The notes below the pieces were generated by a model. The model saw only the letters and a program-made list of their open reading frames with translations, ran no database searches and was not told where the DNA came from. From Collimonas sp. OK307 (GTDB lineage: Bacteria > Pseudomonadota > Gammaproteobacteria > Burkholderiales > Burkholderiaceae_D), in NCBI RefSeq assembly GCF_900113705.1, contig NZ_FOQI01000011.1, positions 114,319-178,318 of the forward strand: DNA of 64,000 bases, written 5' to 3'. The stretch's first letter is position 1; each line of letters starts with the position of its first letter. The translations under genes and the position numbers were made by a program. Positions 27,580-35,824 of this stretch are shown here, piece by piece.

Positions 27580-28380
27580 ATGGCAATCGGACTTATCATC
27601 ATCGGCGACGAAATCCTGTCAGGCAGGCGAGTCGATAAGCACTTTCCGAAAATACTGGAAATGCTTTCCACCCGCGGTTTAAGCCTGGACTGGGCAGAAT
27701 ACATAGGCGACGATCCGGCGCGGATTACAGCGACCCTGAAACGCACATTCGCTAGTGACGACATCGTGTTTTGTACCGGCGGCATCGGCGCCACGCCAGA
27801 CGATCACACGCGCCAGTGTGCGGCGGCGGCGCTTGGCGTGCCGTTGGTGCTGCATCCCGAAGCGCGCGAGAAAATCCGCGAAAGGATTGCCGATACCGCG
27901 CGCGATGCCGGTTTGAAACTTGACTACGACACACCCGATAACCTGCACCGGCTGAAGATGGGCGAGTTTCCGCAGGGCGCCGCCATCATTCCCAATCCGT
28001 TTAACAAGATTCCCGGTTTTTCAGTGCCGCACGAAGGGGCGGGCGCACATTATTTTGCGCCGGGTTTCCCGGTGATGGCGTGGCCCATGTTCGAGTGGGT
28101 ACTGGATACGTATTACGCAGACCGATTCCATCAGAATCCACAGCTGGAGCAATCGGTACTGGTGTTTGAGGCCATGGAGTCGACGCTGACGCCGCTGATG
28201 GAAGCGATCGAGATGGAGTTTCCCTTGGTTAAGGTATTCAGCCTGCCGCATGTTGGCGATGGCAACACCCGGCGTCATATCGATCTCGGCGTCAAGGGTG
28301 AACCGGTGCAGAGCGCTGCGGCATTCAAGAAAATGCTGGCCGGCCTCGATCAGCTCAAGGCAGAGTATCGGCCGGCTTAG
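27580..28380 (+). CDS. CinA-like protein, MoaB/Mog-type domain only
   Basis: The 266-residue protein begins IGLIIIGDEILSGRRVDKH and contains VFCTGGIGATPDDHTRQCAA (about residues 63-82), which is the molybdopterin-binding fold of CinA and MoaB. The C-terminal amidase domain of full CinA (PncC) is missing. The rest is the middle domain. In full CinA the domain hydrolyses ADP-ribose and the amidase works on NMN; here only the former could remain. The preceding 143 bp show no other feature. Confidence 0.8.
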   Translation: MAIGLIIIGDEILSGRRVDKHFPKILEMLSTRGLSLDWAEYIGDDPARITATLKRTFASDDIVFCTGGIGATPDDHTRQCAAAALGVPLVLHPEAREKIRERIADTARDAGLKLDYDTPDNLHRLKMGEFPQGAAIIPNPFNKIPGFSVPHEGAGAHYFAPGFPVMAWPMFEWVLDTYYADRFHQNPQLEQSVLVFEAMESTLTPLMEAIEMEFPLVKVFSLPHVGDGNTRRHIDLGVKGEPVQSAAAFKKMLAGLDQLKAEYRPA

Positions 28381-28495
28381 TTACGGGCCCGAGCCATTTT
28401 CTATTTTTACTTATTTCCCCACTTATTTCCTCACTTAACCAAAGCATATGCCGTTACCAATTAACGGTAATCTGCTTCCATCTGATTGATATCAC

Positions 28496-31069
28496 ATGTT
28501 CGGATTTCTCTTTAAACGCGCTGATCGTAAAGCGCCACAACCGGTCGTTGCTCCTCAGACCGCATTGCGTACCGAAGCCAGGCAAGTGTCCGACCAGGTC
28601 AGGCAGCAAGCGCTGCAACAGGCACAGGCTTTGCCGGATGAAGCTGCGGCAGTCGCATTCATTTTGCAATCGACGTTCGCTGACGCCCGCTTGTGCGCGG
28701 CACAGCAGGTGCAGTCGCGCGCAGCGTTGGAACAAGTACTGCAGGCATGCCGCAATACCGACAGGCGGGTTGCCAAATTAATGCAAGGACGGCTGGACAG
28801 TGGGCGTCAGCAGCAATTGATCGCCGACAAGGCGGCCGCATCCGTGGCGCAGGCAAAGCGCTTGCAGCAAGAGCTGCAACTGATGCCGAATCAGGTTGCA
28901 GAACTGGATCGTGGCTGGGACGGCAAGGACGTGCCCGCCGAATTACTGCAGCAATTCACGCAACTGCGTGCCGCACTTGCCGATCGTTTGACGGCCCAGG
29001 CCGACTTGCAACGCAGCGCCATCGGTTCATTGAACAGTGTGCGCACCTTGCATTCACAGGCTCAAACGACAATGGCCAGTGCACCGCAGTTCGGGCAGGA
29101 GCTGGATGCATTAGAATCGCAAATGGCCGTCTGCGCAGGTCATGCGGAAGCGCTGAGCTTGCCGCGCCATCTGGCCGCAGAGTTCGCACAGCAAGCCCAG
29201 GCATTACGCAAGTTGCTGTCCACTTTGCAGCAGCATCAATCGGCTTTGCAGGCGCGTAACGACGCGTTGGCAAACTGGGAAGCGGCTACCGAGGCGTTGA
29301 ATCCGGATGCGCTAAAAGCCAGCTGGTCGGCATTGCCAAAATTGCCGGCGGCGTTACTTGACGACGGTTTGGAGCAACGCTATCAGGCGCTGTTGAGACA
29401 ACATGCGGGAGTGCCTGTCAAACCGCAAAAGATTCATGCTCCGACGGCATCGGCCGAAGCGGCCGATGCCGTCGGAGCATCGGGGGCAACCGCACGTCCG
29501 CAAATTGCCGAAGCTTTGGATGGCCTTGAAAAAGCCCTGGAAGACGGCGCATTGCAAGTGGCGATGGATTTCGACAAGGTGTTGCGCGCGATCGACTTCA
29601 AGTTGCACAAACCGAATGCAAGCCAAAACGCGCGTCTGGCGCAAGCACGTGGCGAGTTGACCCGGTTGCAAGGCTGGGCGCGCTGGGGCGGCAATGTCTC
29701 GCGTGAAGAACTGACCAAGGCCGCGCAGGAATTGCCGCTGCAGGAACTGGCGCCAGCCGAGCTGGCAAAAAAAATCGGTAGCCTGCGGGCACGGTGGAAG
29801 TCGCTGGATGGCACTTCGGGGCCGGCGCCGAAAATCCTGTGGGAGGGATTTGACACAGCTTGCACCAACGCTTATGCGCCAGTCGCTGCCCATTTCCAGC
29901 AACAGGCTGAACAGCGGCAAACCAATCAAACTAATGCACGTACCTTGATCGATGAAGTGCTGCAGCATGCACAAGCGATGCTGCCGACGGAGGTGGCGCC
30001 GGACTGGAAAGCCGTCGCCCAGTATTGCCAGCAAAAGCAACAGGCATGGAAAAACCTGGGGCCGATCAATCGTAGTGAAAAAAAAGCACTCGATAACAGT
30101 TTTGCCGCTGCGATCGATACCTTGCTGGCGCCGTTGGCGCAGCAACAAGATATCGAAATCGCCCGGCGAGAAAAATTGATCACCGAAGCGGCGCAACTGC
30201 CCGCCAACCAGCGCGATACCGCCGAACGCGTAAAGGAATTGCAACAACGCTGGCAAGAGCAAGCAAAGGCGCTGCCTTTGCCGCGGCAGCATGAGCAGGA
30301 ATTGTGGCAGCGTTTCCGCAGCGCATGCGACGCCATCTTTGCCCAACGCAAGGAGGCCGCATCAAGCGCCGACGCAGAACGCCGCGACAATCTACATCTG
30401 CGCGAAGAGCAATGCACGTTGCTGGAAGCAGCGCTTGAGCGGCCGGAAGCTGAATTGCCGAAAATCCTGCAGCAAGCACAGCAAGAATGGGCGCGCGGCG
30501 GACAAGTGCCACGCGCGGTTCAGGTACAGATTGATGCACGTTTCCAGGCAGCGATCGGCGCTCTGCAAGCGCGGCTCGACCAGAGCCGGCAGCAGGCGGC
30601 GCTGGCGCAGGCCGATGCCCTGCGCGACAAACTGATTTTGTGCCAGCAAGCTGAAGCAAGCATCGTCCATGCAAATACAGGCTCCGCAGGAACCCGGGTC
30701 GAATCCGACTGGCGCAATAGCTGGCAAGCATTGCCGAAGCTGGCGCCGGCATTTGAAAAAATCATCACGGCACGTTTCGAACGGGCGTTGCAGAATAGCG
30801 ACAATTACGCCGCTACTCTTGAAGCCAGCAGCCCTGCGTTACAACTGGAGTTGTTGCGTGCCGAAATCCTGGCCGGAATCGAGAGCCCTGCAGCGCTTTC
30901 GCGCGAACGTTTGCAATTGCAGGTTGAGGTGTTGCAAGCGTCATTGAAAGCGGGCGGCTCAGCGAGAAATATCGAGCAGCAACTGTTGCATATTTGCGAC
31001 TTGCCGGCCTTGATGGATGAACCGACGCTGCAACGACTGTTGAAGCTGGTAGCCCAGGTCAAACCATAA
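28496..31069 (+). CDS. Large DUF349-domain protein
   Basis: The 857-residue protein is rich in Ala, Gln and Leu and is mostly helical, with long coiled-coil-like stretches. Several DUF349 units are visible, recognised by spaced Trp/Phe residues in patterns such as WKAVAQYCQQKQQAWKNLG and LWQRFRSACDAIF. The family's function is not established. An Ala-rich linker at about residues 314-329 (HAPTASAEAADAVGASG) is encoded by a perfect 20-bp inverted repeat. There is no signal peptide. Codon use around the repeat is GC-richer than in the neighbouring linker. Confidence 0.8.
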   Translation: MFGFLFKRADRKAPQPVVAPQTALRTEARQVSDQVRQQALQQAQALPDEAAAVAFILQSTFADARLCAAQQVQSRAALEQVLQACRNTDRRVAKLMQGRLDSGRQQQLIADKAAASVAQAKRLQQELQLMPNQVAELDRGWDGKDVPAELLQQFTQLRAALADRLTAQADLQRSAIGSLNSVRTLHSQAQTTMASAPQFGQELDALESQMAVCAGHAEALSLPRHLAAEFAQQAQALRKLLSTLQQHQSALQARNDALANWEAATEALNPDALKASWSALPKLPAALLDDGLEQRYQALLRQHAGVPVKPQKIHAPTASAEAADAVGASGATARPQIAEALDGLEKALEDGALQVAMDFDKVLRAIDFKLHKPNASQNARLAQARGELTRLQGWARWGGNVSREELTKAAQELPLQELAPAELAKKIGSLRARWKSLDGTSGPAPKILWEGFDTACTNAYAPVAAHFQQQAEQRQTNQTNARTLIDEVLQHAQAMLPTEVAPDWKAVAQYCQQKQQAWKNLGPINRSEKKALDNSFAAAIDTLLAPLAQQQDIEIARREKLITEAAQLPANQRDTAERVKELQQRWQEQAKALPLPRQHEQELWQRFRSACDAIFAQRKEAASSADAERRDNLHLREEQCTLLEAALERPEAELPKILQQAQQEWARGGQVPRAVQVQIDARFQAAIGALQARLDQSRQQAALAQADALRDKLILCQQAEASIVHANTGSAGTRVESDWRNSWQALPKLAPAFEKIITARFERALQNSDNYAATLEASSPALQLELLRAEILAGIESPAALSRERLQLQVEVLQASLKAGGSARNIEQQLLHICDLPALMDEPTLQRLLKLVAQVKP
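29436..29480. repeat. Perfect inverted repeat, 20-bp arms, inside the DUF349 gene
   Basis: The arm beginning ATGCTCCGACGG and ending GGCC is followed by GAAGC and then by its exact reverse complement. There are no mismatches over 20 pairs. It encodes the Ala-rich linker and keeps the reading frame. Such a structure can arise from a palindromic insertion. Confidence 0.95.
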
Positions 31070-31080
31070 ACCTTCCAGGC

Positions 31081-31107
31081 AAAAAAATACCCCGGTAAGC
31101 CGGGGTA
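31081..31107 (-). terminator. Terminator after the phasin gene
   Basis: TACCCCGG pairs with CCGGGGTA around TAAG. On the minus strand it is followed by a run of seven T's, so it serves the phasin gene that ends at 31179. Confidence 0.85.
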
Positions 31108-31147
31108 AATAATGATACCGGCGTTGCCGGGTACCGAGGAGATTCAG

Positions 31148-31174
31148 ACAGGCGCGCCAGGCACGCCTGTTTTA
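31148..31174 (+). terminator. Possible terminator after the DUF349 gene
   Basis: ACAGGCG pairs with CGCCTGT and is followed by TTTTA on the plus strand. It lies 79 bases after the DUF349 stop and just before the convergent phasin stop. Confidence 0.5.
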
Positions 31175-31178
31175 CAAA

Positions 31179-31745
31179 TTACTTCTTGGTCGAACGAGCT
31201 GTAGTCTTGGTAGCAGCTTGGGACAGTTGGTCGACAGCGTTGTTGACGTTGGTTTCCAGGGATTCAACAGCTTGCTTGGTGCTCTTGGCGAACTGTTCGT
31301 AACCGGCGTTGGCGCTGCCGATTGCCGATTTGACGAAAGCAACTGCGCCTTCTGCGCCTGGCGGCACGTTTTTCGATGCCTGGTCAACGAACTCGATGAC
31401 TTTACGCTTGGTTTCTGCAACTTGCGCTTCTGCCGACTTGGTCAGTTCAGCTTGTGTGCTGGAAGCGATGCTGGCGAAATGACGACCGTAAGCAATGGCT
31501 TTTTCAGTGTTTGGCTGGGCCAGGGCTGCGCTCAGCGAGAAAAATTCTTGTGGGTCTTTAGCCGCAAACAATTTCTGGGTAGTGGCGTTCGACTCTTCCA
31601 GCGAAGCCTTGGCGGCGCTCAGGTTGAGATCGATCAGCTTTTCCACGCCGGCAAATGCCTTGGTAGTGAAATCGGTGAACAGGGCCAGATTAGCTTCGAA
31701 ATTGGCTTTGGTAGCGGCTGAAAATTGTTCTGCAACGGTAGACAT
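31179..31745 (-). CDS. phaP: Phasin family protein
   Basis: The 188-residue protein is an amphipathic helical phasin. It begins STVAEQFSAATKANFEANLALF, contains GVEKLIDLNLSAAKASLEES (about residues 33-52), and ends in a Lys/Thr/Arg-rich tail (TKTTARSTKK). Phasins coat polyhydroxyalkanoate granules and control their number and size. The start at 31745 was chosen to match the family N-terminus; an upstream in-frame codon would add 12 residues. A strong promoter lies about 130 bases upstream. No PHA synthase gene is in the window. Confidence 0.93.
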   Translation of the reverse strand: MSTVAEQFSAATKANFEANLALFTDFTTKAFAGVEKLIDLNLSAAKASLEESNATTQKLFAAKDPQEFFSLSAALAQPNTEKAIAYGRHFASIASSTQAELTKSAEAQVAETKRKVIEFVDQASKNVPPGAEGAVAFVKSAIGSANAGYEQFAKSTKQAVESLETNVNNAVDQLSQAATKTTARSTKK

Positions 31746-31876
31746 GGCTTCTCCTAGGATTCGATACTGCAAAAATGACAAATAGAACGATAGAGTGACT
31801 TAGAGGTGGCTAAGATCTAGCCGTTGATTGCGTCTGCCAATGGCCTTAAATGAACATTGTGCGTCGCAACAATTTC

Positions 31877-31924
31877 ATTCTAAATTATTCTGAAACGGTG
31901 TCAAGAGAATTTTTGTGCGCTGCA
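31877..31924 (-). promoter_or_regulatory. Promoter of phaP with a PhaR-like site
   Basis: On the minus strand TTGACA (31899-31904) and TAGAAT (31877-31882) are 16 bases apart. Directly upstream of the -35 box lies TGCAGCGCA (31916-31924), which fits TGC-N3-GCA, similar to the site described for the granule-sensing repressor PhaR. The promoter is strong; the PhaR reading is a guess. Confidence 0.55.
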
Positions 31925-32073
31925 ATATATTGTTTATACAGATTAAGTAAAAGCTTATAAAATCAAGGTATTAGCATGGGGAAATGTTGTTATTTTGAGT
32001 AATCTGCGGCAGCGATTCCCTGATGGTAGACTAATTGTCTTACCTGTTTCTTCACCTGACCTCCGCGCCTACC

Positions 32074-33000
32074 TTGAAAGCTTTCTACAGCGACCATTTT
32101 GTGTTGCCCCTGCCGACCGGCCATCGCTTCCCCATGCAAAAGTACCGGCTTATCCACGAAGCCGCGCTGGCGAGTATCAGCGATATCGATTTTCAAGAGG
32201 CGCCGACCACCAGCGACGGTGTACTGGCTCTTGCCCATCATCCTCACTATATTGCGGCAGTCAGCAACGGTACTTTGACGGAAAATGTACAAAAAGCCAT
32301 CGGTTTCCCATGGACGCCGCAGATGGTGGAGCGTTCGCGGCGCTCGGCCGGCGCCACCATTGCTGCTTGCCGCGCGGCGCTGACGGAGCCTGAGCGGATT
32401 GCGGTCAACCTGGCGGGTGGCACCCATCACGCATTTGCCGATCAGGGCGCCGGCTTCTGCGTCTTCAACGACGCAGCGATTGCGGCCCGGCTGATGCAGG
32501 CGGAGCGCCGGCTGCAACGGGTTGCCATCGTCGACCTTGATGTCCATCAAGGCAACGGCACGGCATCGATCCTGGCCAACGATGAGTCGATTTTCACCCT
32601 GTCGCTGCATGGAGCCCGCAATTATCCGTTCGACAAGGAGCGCAGCGACCTGGATGTTGCGCTGGCAGACGGCACCGGCGACGAGGTTTATCTGAGTGCG
32701 CTGCGGGATGCGCTGGCAACCATGATGGCGCGTTTCTCGCCACAGCTGATTATTTTCCTGGCGGGCGCCGATCCGCATGAAGGCGATCGGCTAGGGCGTT
32801 TGAAACTGAGTTTCGACGGTCTGGCCCGGCGCGACGCCATGCTGCTGGAGACCGCCAGCCAGCATGGCATACCGGTGGCAATCGCCATGGCCGGGGGCTA
32901 TGGCAAGAATATACAAGACACGGTAGCGATCCACCTGCAAACTATCTCGCTTGCGGCACATTTCGCGCGTCGGAACGGTGCAGAGCAACTCCCTACATAA
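32074..33000 (+). CDS. Histone deacetylase-family hydrolase
   Basis: The 308-residue protein is a bacterial class II-like deacetylase, a zinc amidohydrolase. It contains GGTHHAFADQGAGFCVFND (about residues 115-133), the metal-binding DLDVHQGNGTA (about 154-164), and the second metal aspartate in GADPHEGDRLG. Family members act on acetylpolyamines, acetoin-related or acetylated lysine-like substrates; the substrate here is open. The start is taken at TTG 32074, giving the usual MKAFYSDHFVLPLPTGHRF beginning; a TTG at 32035 would add 13 residues. No clear ribosome site is seen before either. Confidence 0.85.
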   Translation: MKAFYSDHFVLPLPTGHRFPMQKYRLIHEAALASISDIDFQEAPTTSDGVLALAHHPHYIAAVSNGTLTENVQKAIGFPWTPQMVERSRRSAGATIAACRAALTEPERIAVNLAGGTHHAFADQGAGFCVFNDAAIAARLMQAERRLQRVAIVDLDVHQGNGTASILANDESIFTLSLHGARNYPFDKERSDLDVALADGTGDEVYLSALRDALATMMARFSPQLIIFLAGADPHEGDRLGRLKLSFDGLARRDAMLLETASQHGIPVAIAMAGGYGKNIQDTVAIHLQTISLAAHFARRNGAEQLPT

Positions 33001-33012
33001 TACTGATCAAAC

Positions 33013-33040
33013 ACGGATCCAAGACGGATCCCATACGGAT
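33013..33040 (+). repeat. Three ACGGAT direct repeats at 11-bp spacing
   Basis: ACGGAT occurs at 33013, 33024 and 33035, one DNA turn apart, just before the EamA gene. It could be a protein-binding array or a simple repeat. Confidence 0.5.
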
Positions 33041-33045
33041 AATTC

Positions 33046-33948
33046 ATGCAATCAGCAAGCCTCCCGACCGCATCGCGGCCCGCTCATCGCTTGTTAGCGG
33101 CTATGCCAATGGTGTTTGTGCTGCTCTGGAGCACCGGCTTTGTAGTTGCCAAATTCGGCTTGCCGTATGCACCGCCGCTGACGTTTTTGTTGTTGCGGTT
33201 TGTCGGTGTGCTGCTGGTCTTGTTACCTCTGGTGTTATTAATGCGGGCACCGTGGCCGACGGGGCAGATCCGCCATATCGCGTTTGCCGGAATCTTGTTG
33301 CAAGGCGGTTACCTGGCCGGTGTCTGGTGCGCCATCAAACTCGGCATGCCGGCCGGCGTGTCGGCGCTGATTGTCGGCATGCAGCCTATCCTGACCGCAT
33401 TTGCCGCGCCCTTGATCGGTGAGTCGGTACGGCCACGGCAATGGCTGGGCCTGCTGCTTGGCATTTGCGGAGTGGGGCTGGTGGTGGCCGCCAAAATCAG
33501 CCTGGTCGGTTTGTCCTGGCAAAGTATTACGCTGTGCCTGCTGGCCTTGGTATCGATCACGCTCGGTACGCTGTATCAGAAACACAACTGCTCGCATTTC
33601 GATTTGCGCACCGGCACCATCATCCAGTTTGCCGCCTCGATAGTCGTGCTGCTGCCATTCGCGATTTACTACGAGCACCTGGGACCGAGCCTGGACACCG
33701 TGCAATGGACGCCGCGTTTCATCGGCGCGCTGCTGTGGTCGATACTGGCTTTGTCGATAGGCGCGATCTTCCTGCTGTTCGCACTGATCCGCAAGAGCGC
33801 GGCAACCCGCGTCACCAGCTTGCTCTACCTGACACCGCCGACCACCGCGCTGATGGCCTGGCTGATGTTTGGCGAAGTCTTCAATTTGCCTGGCGTCATC
33901 GGCATGGCGGTGGCGATATTGGGCGTGGTGTTCGTCATGAAAAAGTAA
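33046..33948 (+). CDS. EamA-family (DMT) transporter
   Basis: The 300-residue protein has ten hydrophobic segments in two EamA repeats of about 140 residues each, with the repeat-typical stretches PMVFVLLWSTGFVVAKFGLP and ATRVTSLLYLTPPTTALMAW. DMT/EamA proteins export amino acids or other small metabolites across the inner membrane. The substrate is unknown. The gene is 10 bases from the stop of the convergent XRE regulator. It follows the deacetylase-like gene by 45 bases and may be in the same operon. Confidence 0.87.
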   Translation: MQSASLPTASRPAHRLLAAMPMVFVLLWSTGFVVAKFGLPYAPPLTFLLLRFVGVLLVLLPLVLLMRAPWPTGQIRHIAFAGILLQGGYLAGVWCAIKLGMPAGVSALIVGMQPILTAFAAPLIGESVRPRQWLGLLLGICGVGLVVAAKISLVGLSWQSITLCLLALVSITLGTLYQKHNCSHFDLRTGTIIQFAASIVVLLPFAIYYEHLGPSLDTVQWTPRFIGALLWSILALSIGAIFLLFALIRKSAATRVTSLLYLTPPTTALMAWLMFGEVFNLPGVIGMAVAILGVVFVMKK

Positions 33949-33958
33949 CGGGCTCAAC

Positions 33959-34741
33959 TCAAACCGGCAGCAACATCACCAGCTTCAGCTCAGGCCGGTT
34001 GGCGACCCGCAGATTGACTTGCCGATACGCCAGCTGGCCCAGTGCCGGATGACTGAAACGGCGCTCGCCGCCTTCTTTCTCAACCACGTCATGCAGATTC
34101 CAGGCGCGCTTGAAAGCAGCGCTGGCGGTACTCAAGCGCGCTACCAGCCGGGCAATCTCAGGTTCGTCCAGGTACATGCCGCAATCGGCGCGAAATTCTG
34201 CCGCCAGTCGGCTTGCGCGTTGCTCCCAGTCGCTGATCAAGGTGGCAGCTTCAGGCTGGCAGTAAGTGTACTCAAGCAGATTCCTGCTGGCGCTTTTCTT
34301 ATCCAGCCAGCCGACGAACAAGGTTTTGGCAGCGCGGTTCCAGGCGACGGCATTCCAATGACGATCCAGCAGATAAGCCGGAGTCTTGATGGCGTCGGTG
34401 ACCGCCAGTATTTCATCGGGAATTTCCTGGGCCAGCGCATCCTGTGCCTGCGGATCTTTTTTGCCGGACAACTCAAACAGATAAGCACGCTTGGCACGCG
34501 ACAACTGCAAAGCCTCGGCGATTCTTGCCAACGCCGCCGCCGATACCGAGACAGTGCGGCCCTGTTCTATCCAGGTGTACCAGGTAACGCTGATGTCGCA
34601 CAGCTGGGCTATTTCCTCGCGTCGCAAACCGGGAGTCCGACGGCGCGTACTGCCGCCCAGGCGCAATGTCGCGGTAGGGATCTGGGTGCGCTGGGTTTTG
34701 ATGAATTCGCCAAGTGCTTTGCGTTTTCCGGCCTGATCCAT
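33959..34741 (-). CDS. XRE-family regulator with MmyB-like ligand domain
   Basis: The 260-residue protein has an N-terminal helix-turn-helix (about residues 30-90, seen as TPGLRREEIAQLCDISVTWY) and a C-terminal ligand-binding domain of the MmyB type (about 105-255), with NRHWNAVAWN-like and FHPALGQLAYRQVNL-like stretches, typical of regulators that sense fatty-acid-like or other small molecules. It is divergent from the methyltransferase gene, and the spacer carries strong inverted repeats, so it probably represses its own and the divergent promoter. Confidence 0.85.
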   Translation of the reverse strand: MDQAGKRKALGEFIKTQRTQIPTATLRLGGSTRRRTPGLRREEIAQLCDISVTWYTWIEQGRTVSVSAAALARIAEALQLSRAKRAYLFELSGKKDPQAQDALAQEIPDEILAVTDAIKTPAYLLDRHWNAVAWNRAAKTLFVGWLDKKSASRNLLEYTYCQPEAATLISDWEQRASRLAAEFRADCGMYLDEPEIARLVARLSTASAAFKRAWNLHDVVEKEGGERRFSHPALGQLAYRQVNLRVANRPELKLVMLLPV

Positions 34742-34752
34742 GCTGGTCCGTG

Positions 34753-34806
34753 TTTATCCTGTTATTAGAGGTACTAGTATAAGCACTAGTCTTGTAACAG
34801 GATAAA
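34753..34806. promoter_or_regulatory. Nested inverted repeats between XRE regulator and methyltransferase
   Basis: TTTATCCTGTTA (34753-34764) and TAACAGGATAAA (34795-34806) are perfect 12-bp arms. Between them, the palindrome ACTAGT occurs twice (34773-34778 and 34785-34790), 12 bases apart. A minus-strand -10-like TATACT overlaps the first ACTAGT. Such nested symmetry is typical of cooperative operator sites. Confidence 0.65.
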
Positions 34807-34875
34807 AAATAATTACACTGGGCTCTGTCGCAAACACTAATACTTTGCTTTGATTCATTTCTGAGGAGAAAACCG

Positions 34876-35643
34876 ATGATCGTCGCCCGCAATCACGATA
34901 AAGTGGTTTCCGAACAATTCGGCAGCACCGCTGCCGCTTACCTGACCAGCACCGTCCACGCCCAAGGCGCCGATTTACAACAACTGGCCGCCTATGCCAG
35001 CCGTTTTCCCCAAGGCAAAGCGCTTGATGTCGGTTGTGGAGCAGGACATGCCGCTTTCGCCATTGCGCCGCATATCGGGACTGTAATCGCGTATGACCTG
35101 GCTACTGAAATGCTGGATGTGGTGCAGCACGCGGCTGCCGAGCGTGGTTTGAAAAATCTGCACGTGCAGCAGGGCAGCTCCGAGCGCATGCCGTTTGCCG
35201 ACGCCTCTTTCGATCTGGTGTGTACGCGGTTTAGCGCGCATCACTGGACCCGGCTGCCAGAAGCGCTGGCCGAGATGGCGCGGGTGTTGAAGCCGGGCGG
35301 CATGTGCATCGTGATCGATACCGCTTCGCCCGAGGATGTCCTGAGCGATACCTACTTCCAGTCGATAGAATTGCTGCGCGACACTTCGCATGTGCGTAAT
35401 CGCAGCTTGTCCAGCTGGCGCCAGTTGCTGGATCAGGCAGGATTGCGTCCGACTGCCGACCAGAGCTGGAAATTACCGCTGCAGTTCGATACCTGGGTAG
35501 CCAGGATGCGTACGCCTGCGGAGCGGGTGGCGGCGATCAAGTCTTTGTGGGATAGCGCGCCGTCAGAGGTAACGACGTATTTCAGCTTGCAAGCTGATTA
35601 TTCTTTTTCAATTGACGCAATATTGCTTGAATGTCACGTTTAA
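34876..35643 (+). CDS. SAM-dependent class I methyltransferase
   Basis: The 255-residue protein has the SAM-binding motif I LDVGCGAGHAAFAIA (about residues 51-65), the acidic end of strand 2 (YDLATEMLDVV), motif II around FDLVCTRFSAHHW, and a motif III in RVLKPGGMCIVIDT. It resembles UbiE-like and other small-molecule methyltransferases. The substrate is unknown. GAGGAG precedes the ATG. Control by the divergent XRE regulator is likely from the shared operator region. Confidence 0.87.
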   Translation: MIVARNHDKVVSEQFGSTAAAYLTSTVHAQGADLQQLAAYASRFPQGKALDVGCGAGHAAFAIAPHIGTVIAYDLATEMLDVVQHAAAERGLKNLHVQQGSSERMPFADASFDLVCTRFSAHHWTRLPEALAEMARVLKPGGMCIVIDTASPEDVLSDTYFQSIELLRDTSHVRNRSLSSWRQLLDQAGLRPTADQSWKLPLQFDTWVARMRTPAERVAAIKSLWDSAPSEVTTYFSLQADYSFSIDAILLECHV

Positions 35644-35666
35644 GTAGCCGATACTAAAGTAAGTGC

Positions 35667-35713
35667 CAGGTCGACGAGTTGCGGTAAAATCTATCTCGCA
35701 AATCGTCGACCTG
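35667..35713. repeat. 47-bp hairpin with 11-bp perfect arms
   Basis: CAGGTCGACGA and TCGTCGACCTG pair perfectly; after one mismatch TTGCG and CGCAA extend the stem, leaving a 13-base loop with TAAAAT. It lies after the methyltransferase stop and before pbpG. There is no T tract, so it is not a normal terminator. Confidence 0.8.
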
Positions 35714-35824
35714 ACATCGAAAGTCGTTTAATTTAGTGCGCTAACTATCTAATTCTCTTGCGATTTTTCCGATATTTGCCTACACTGCCACAAAGTTATA
35801 CATCGCCGCATATTGGAGCCGCAA

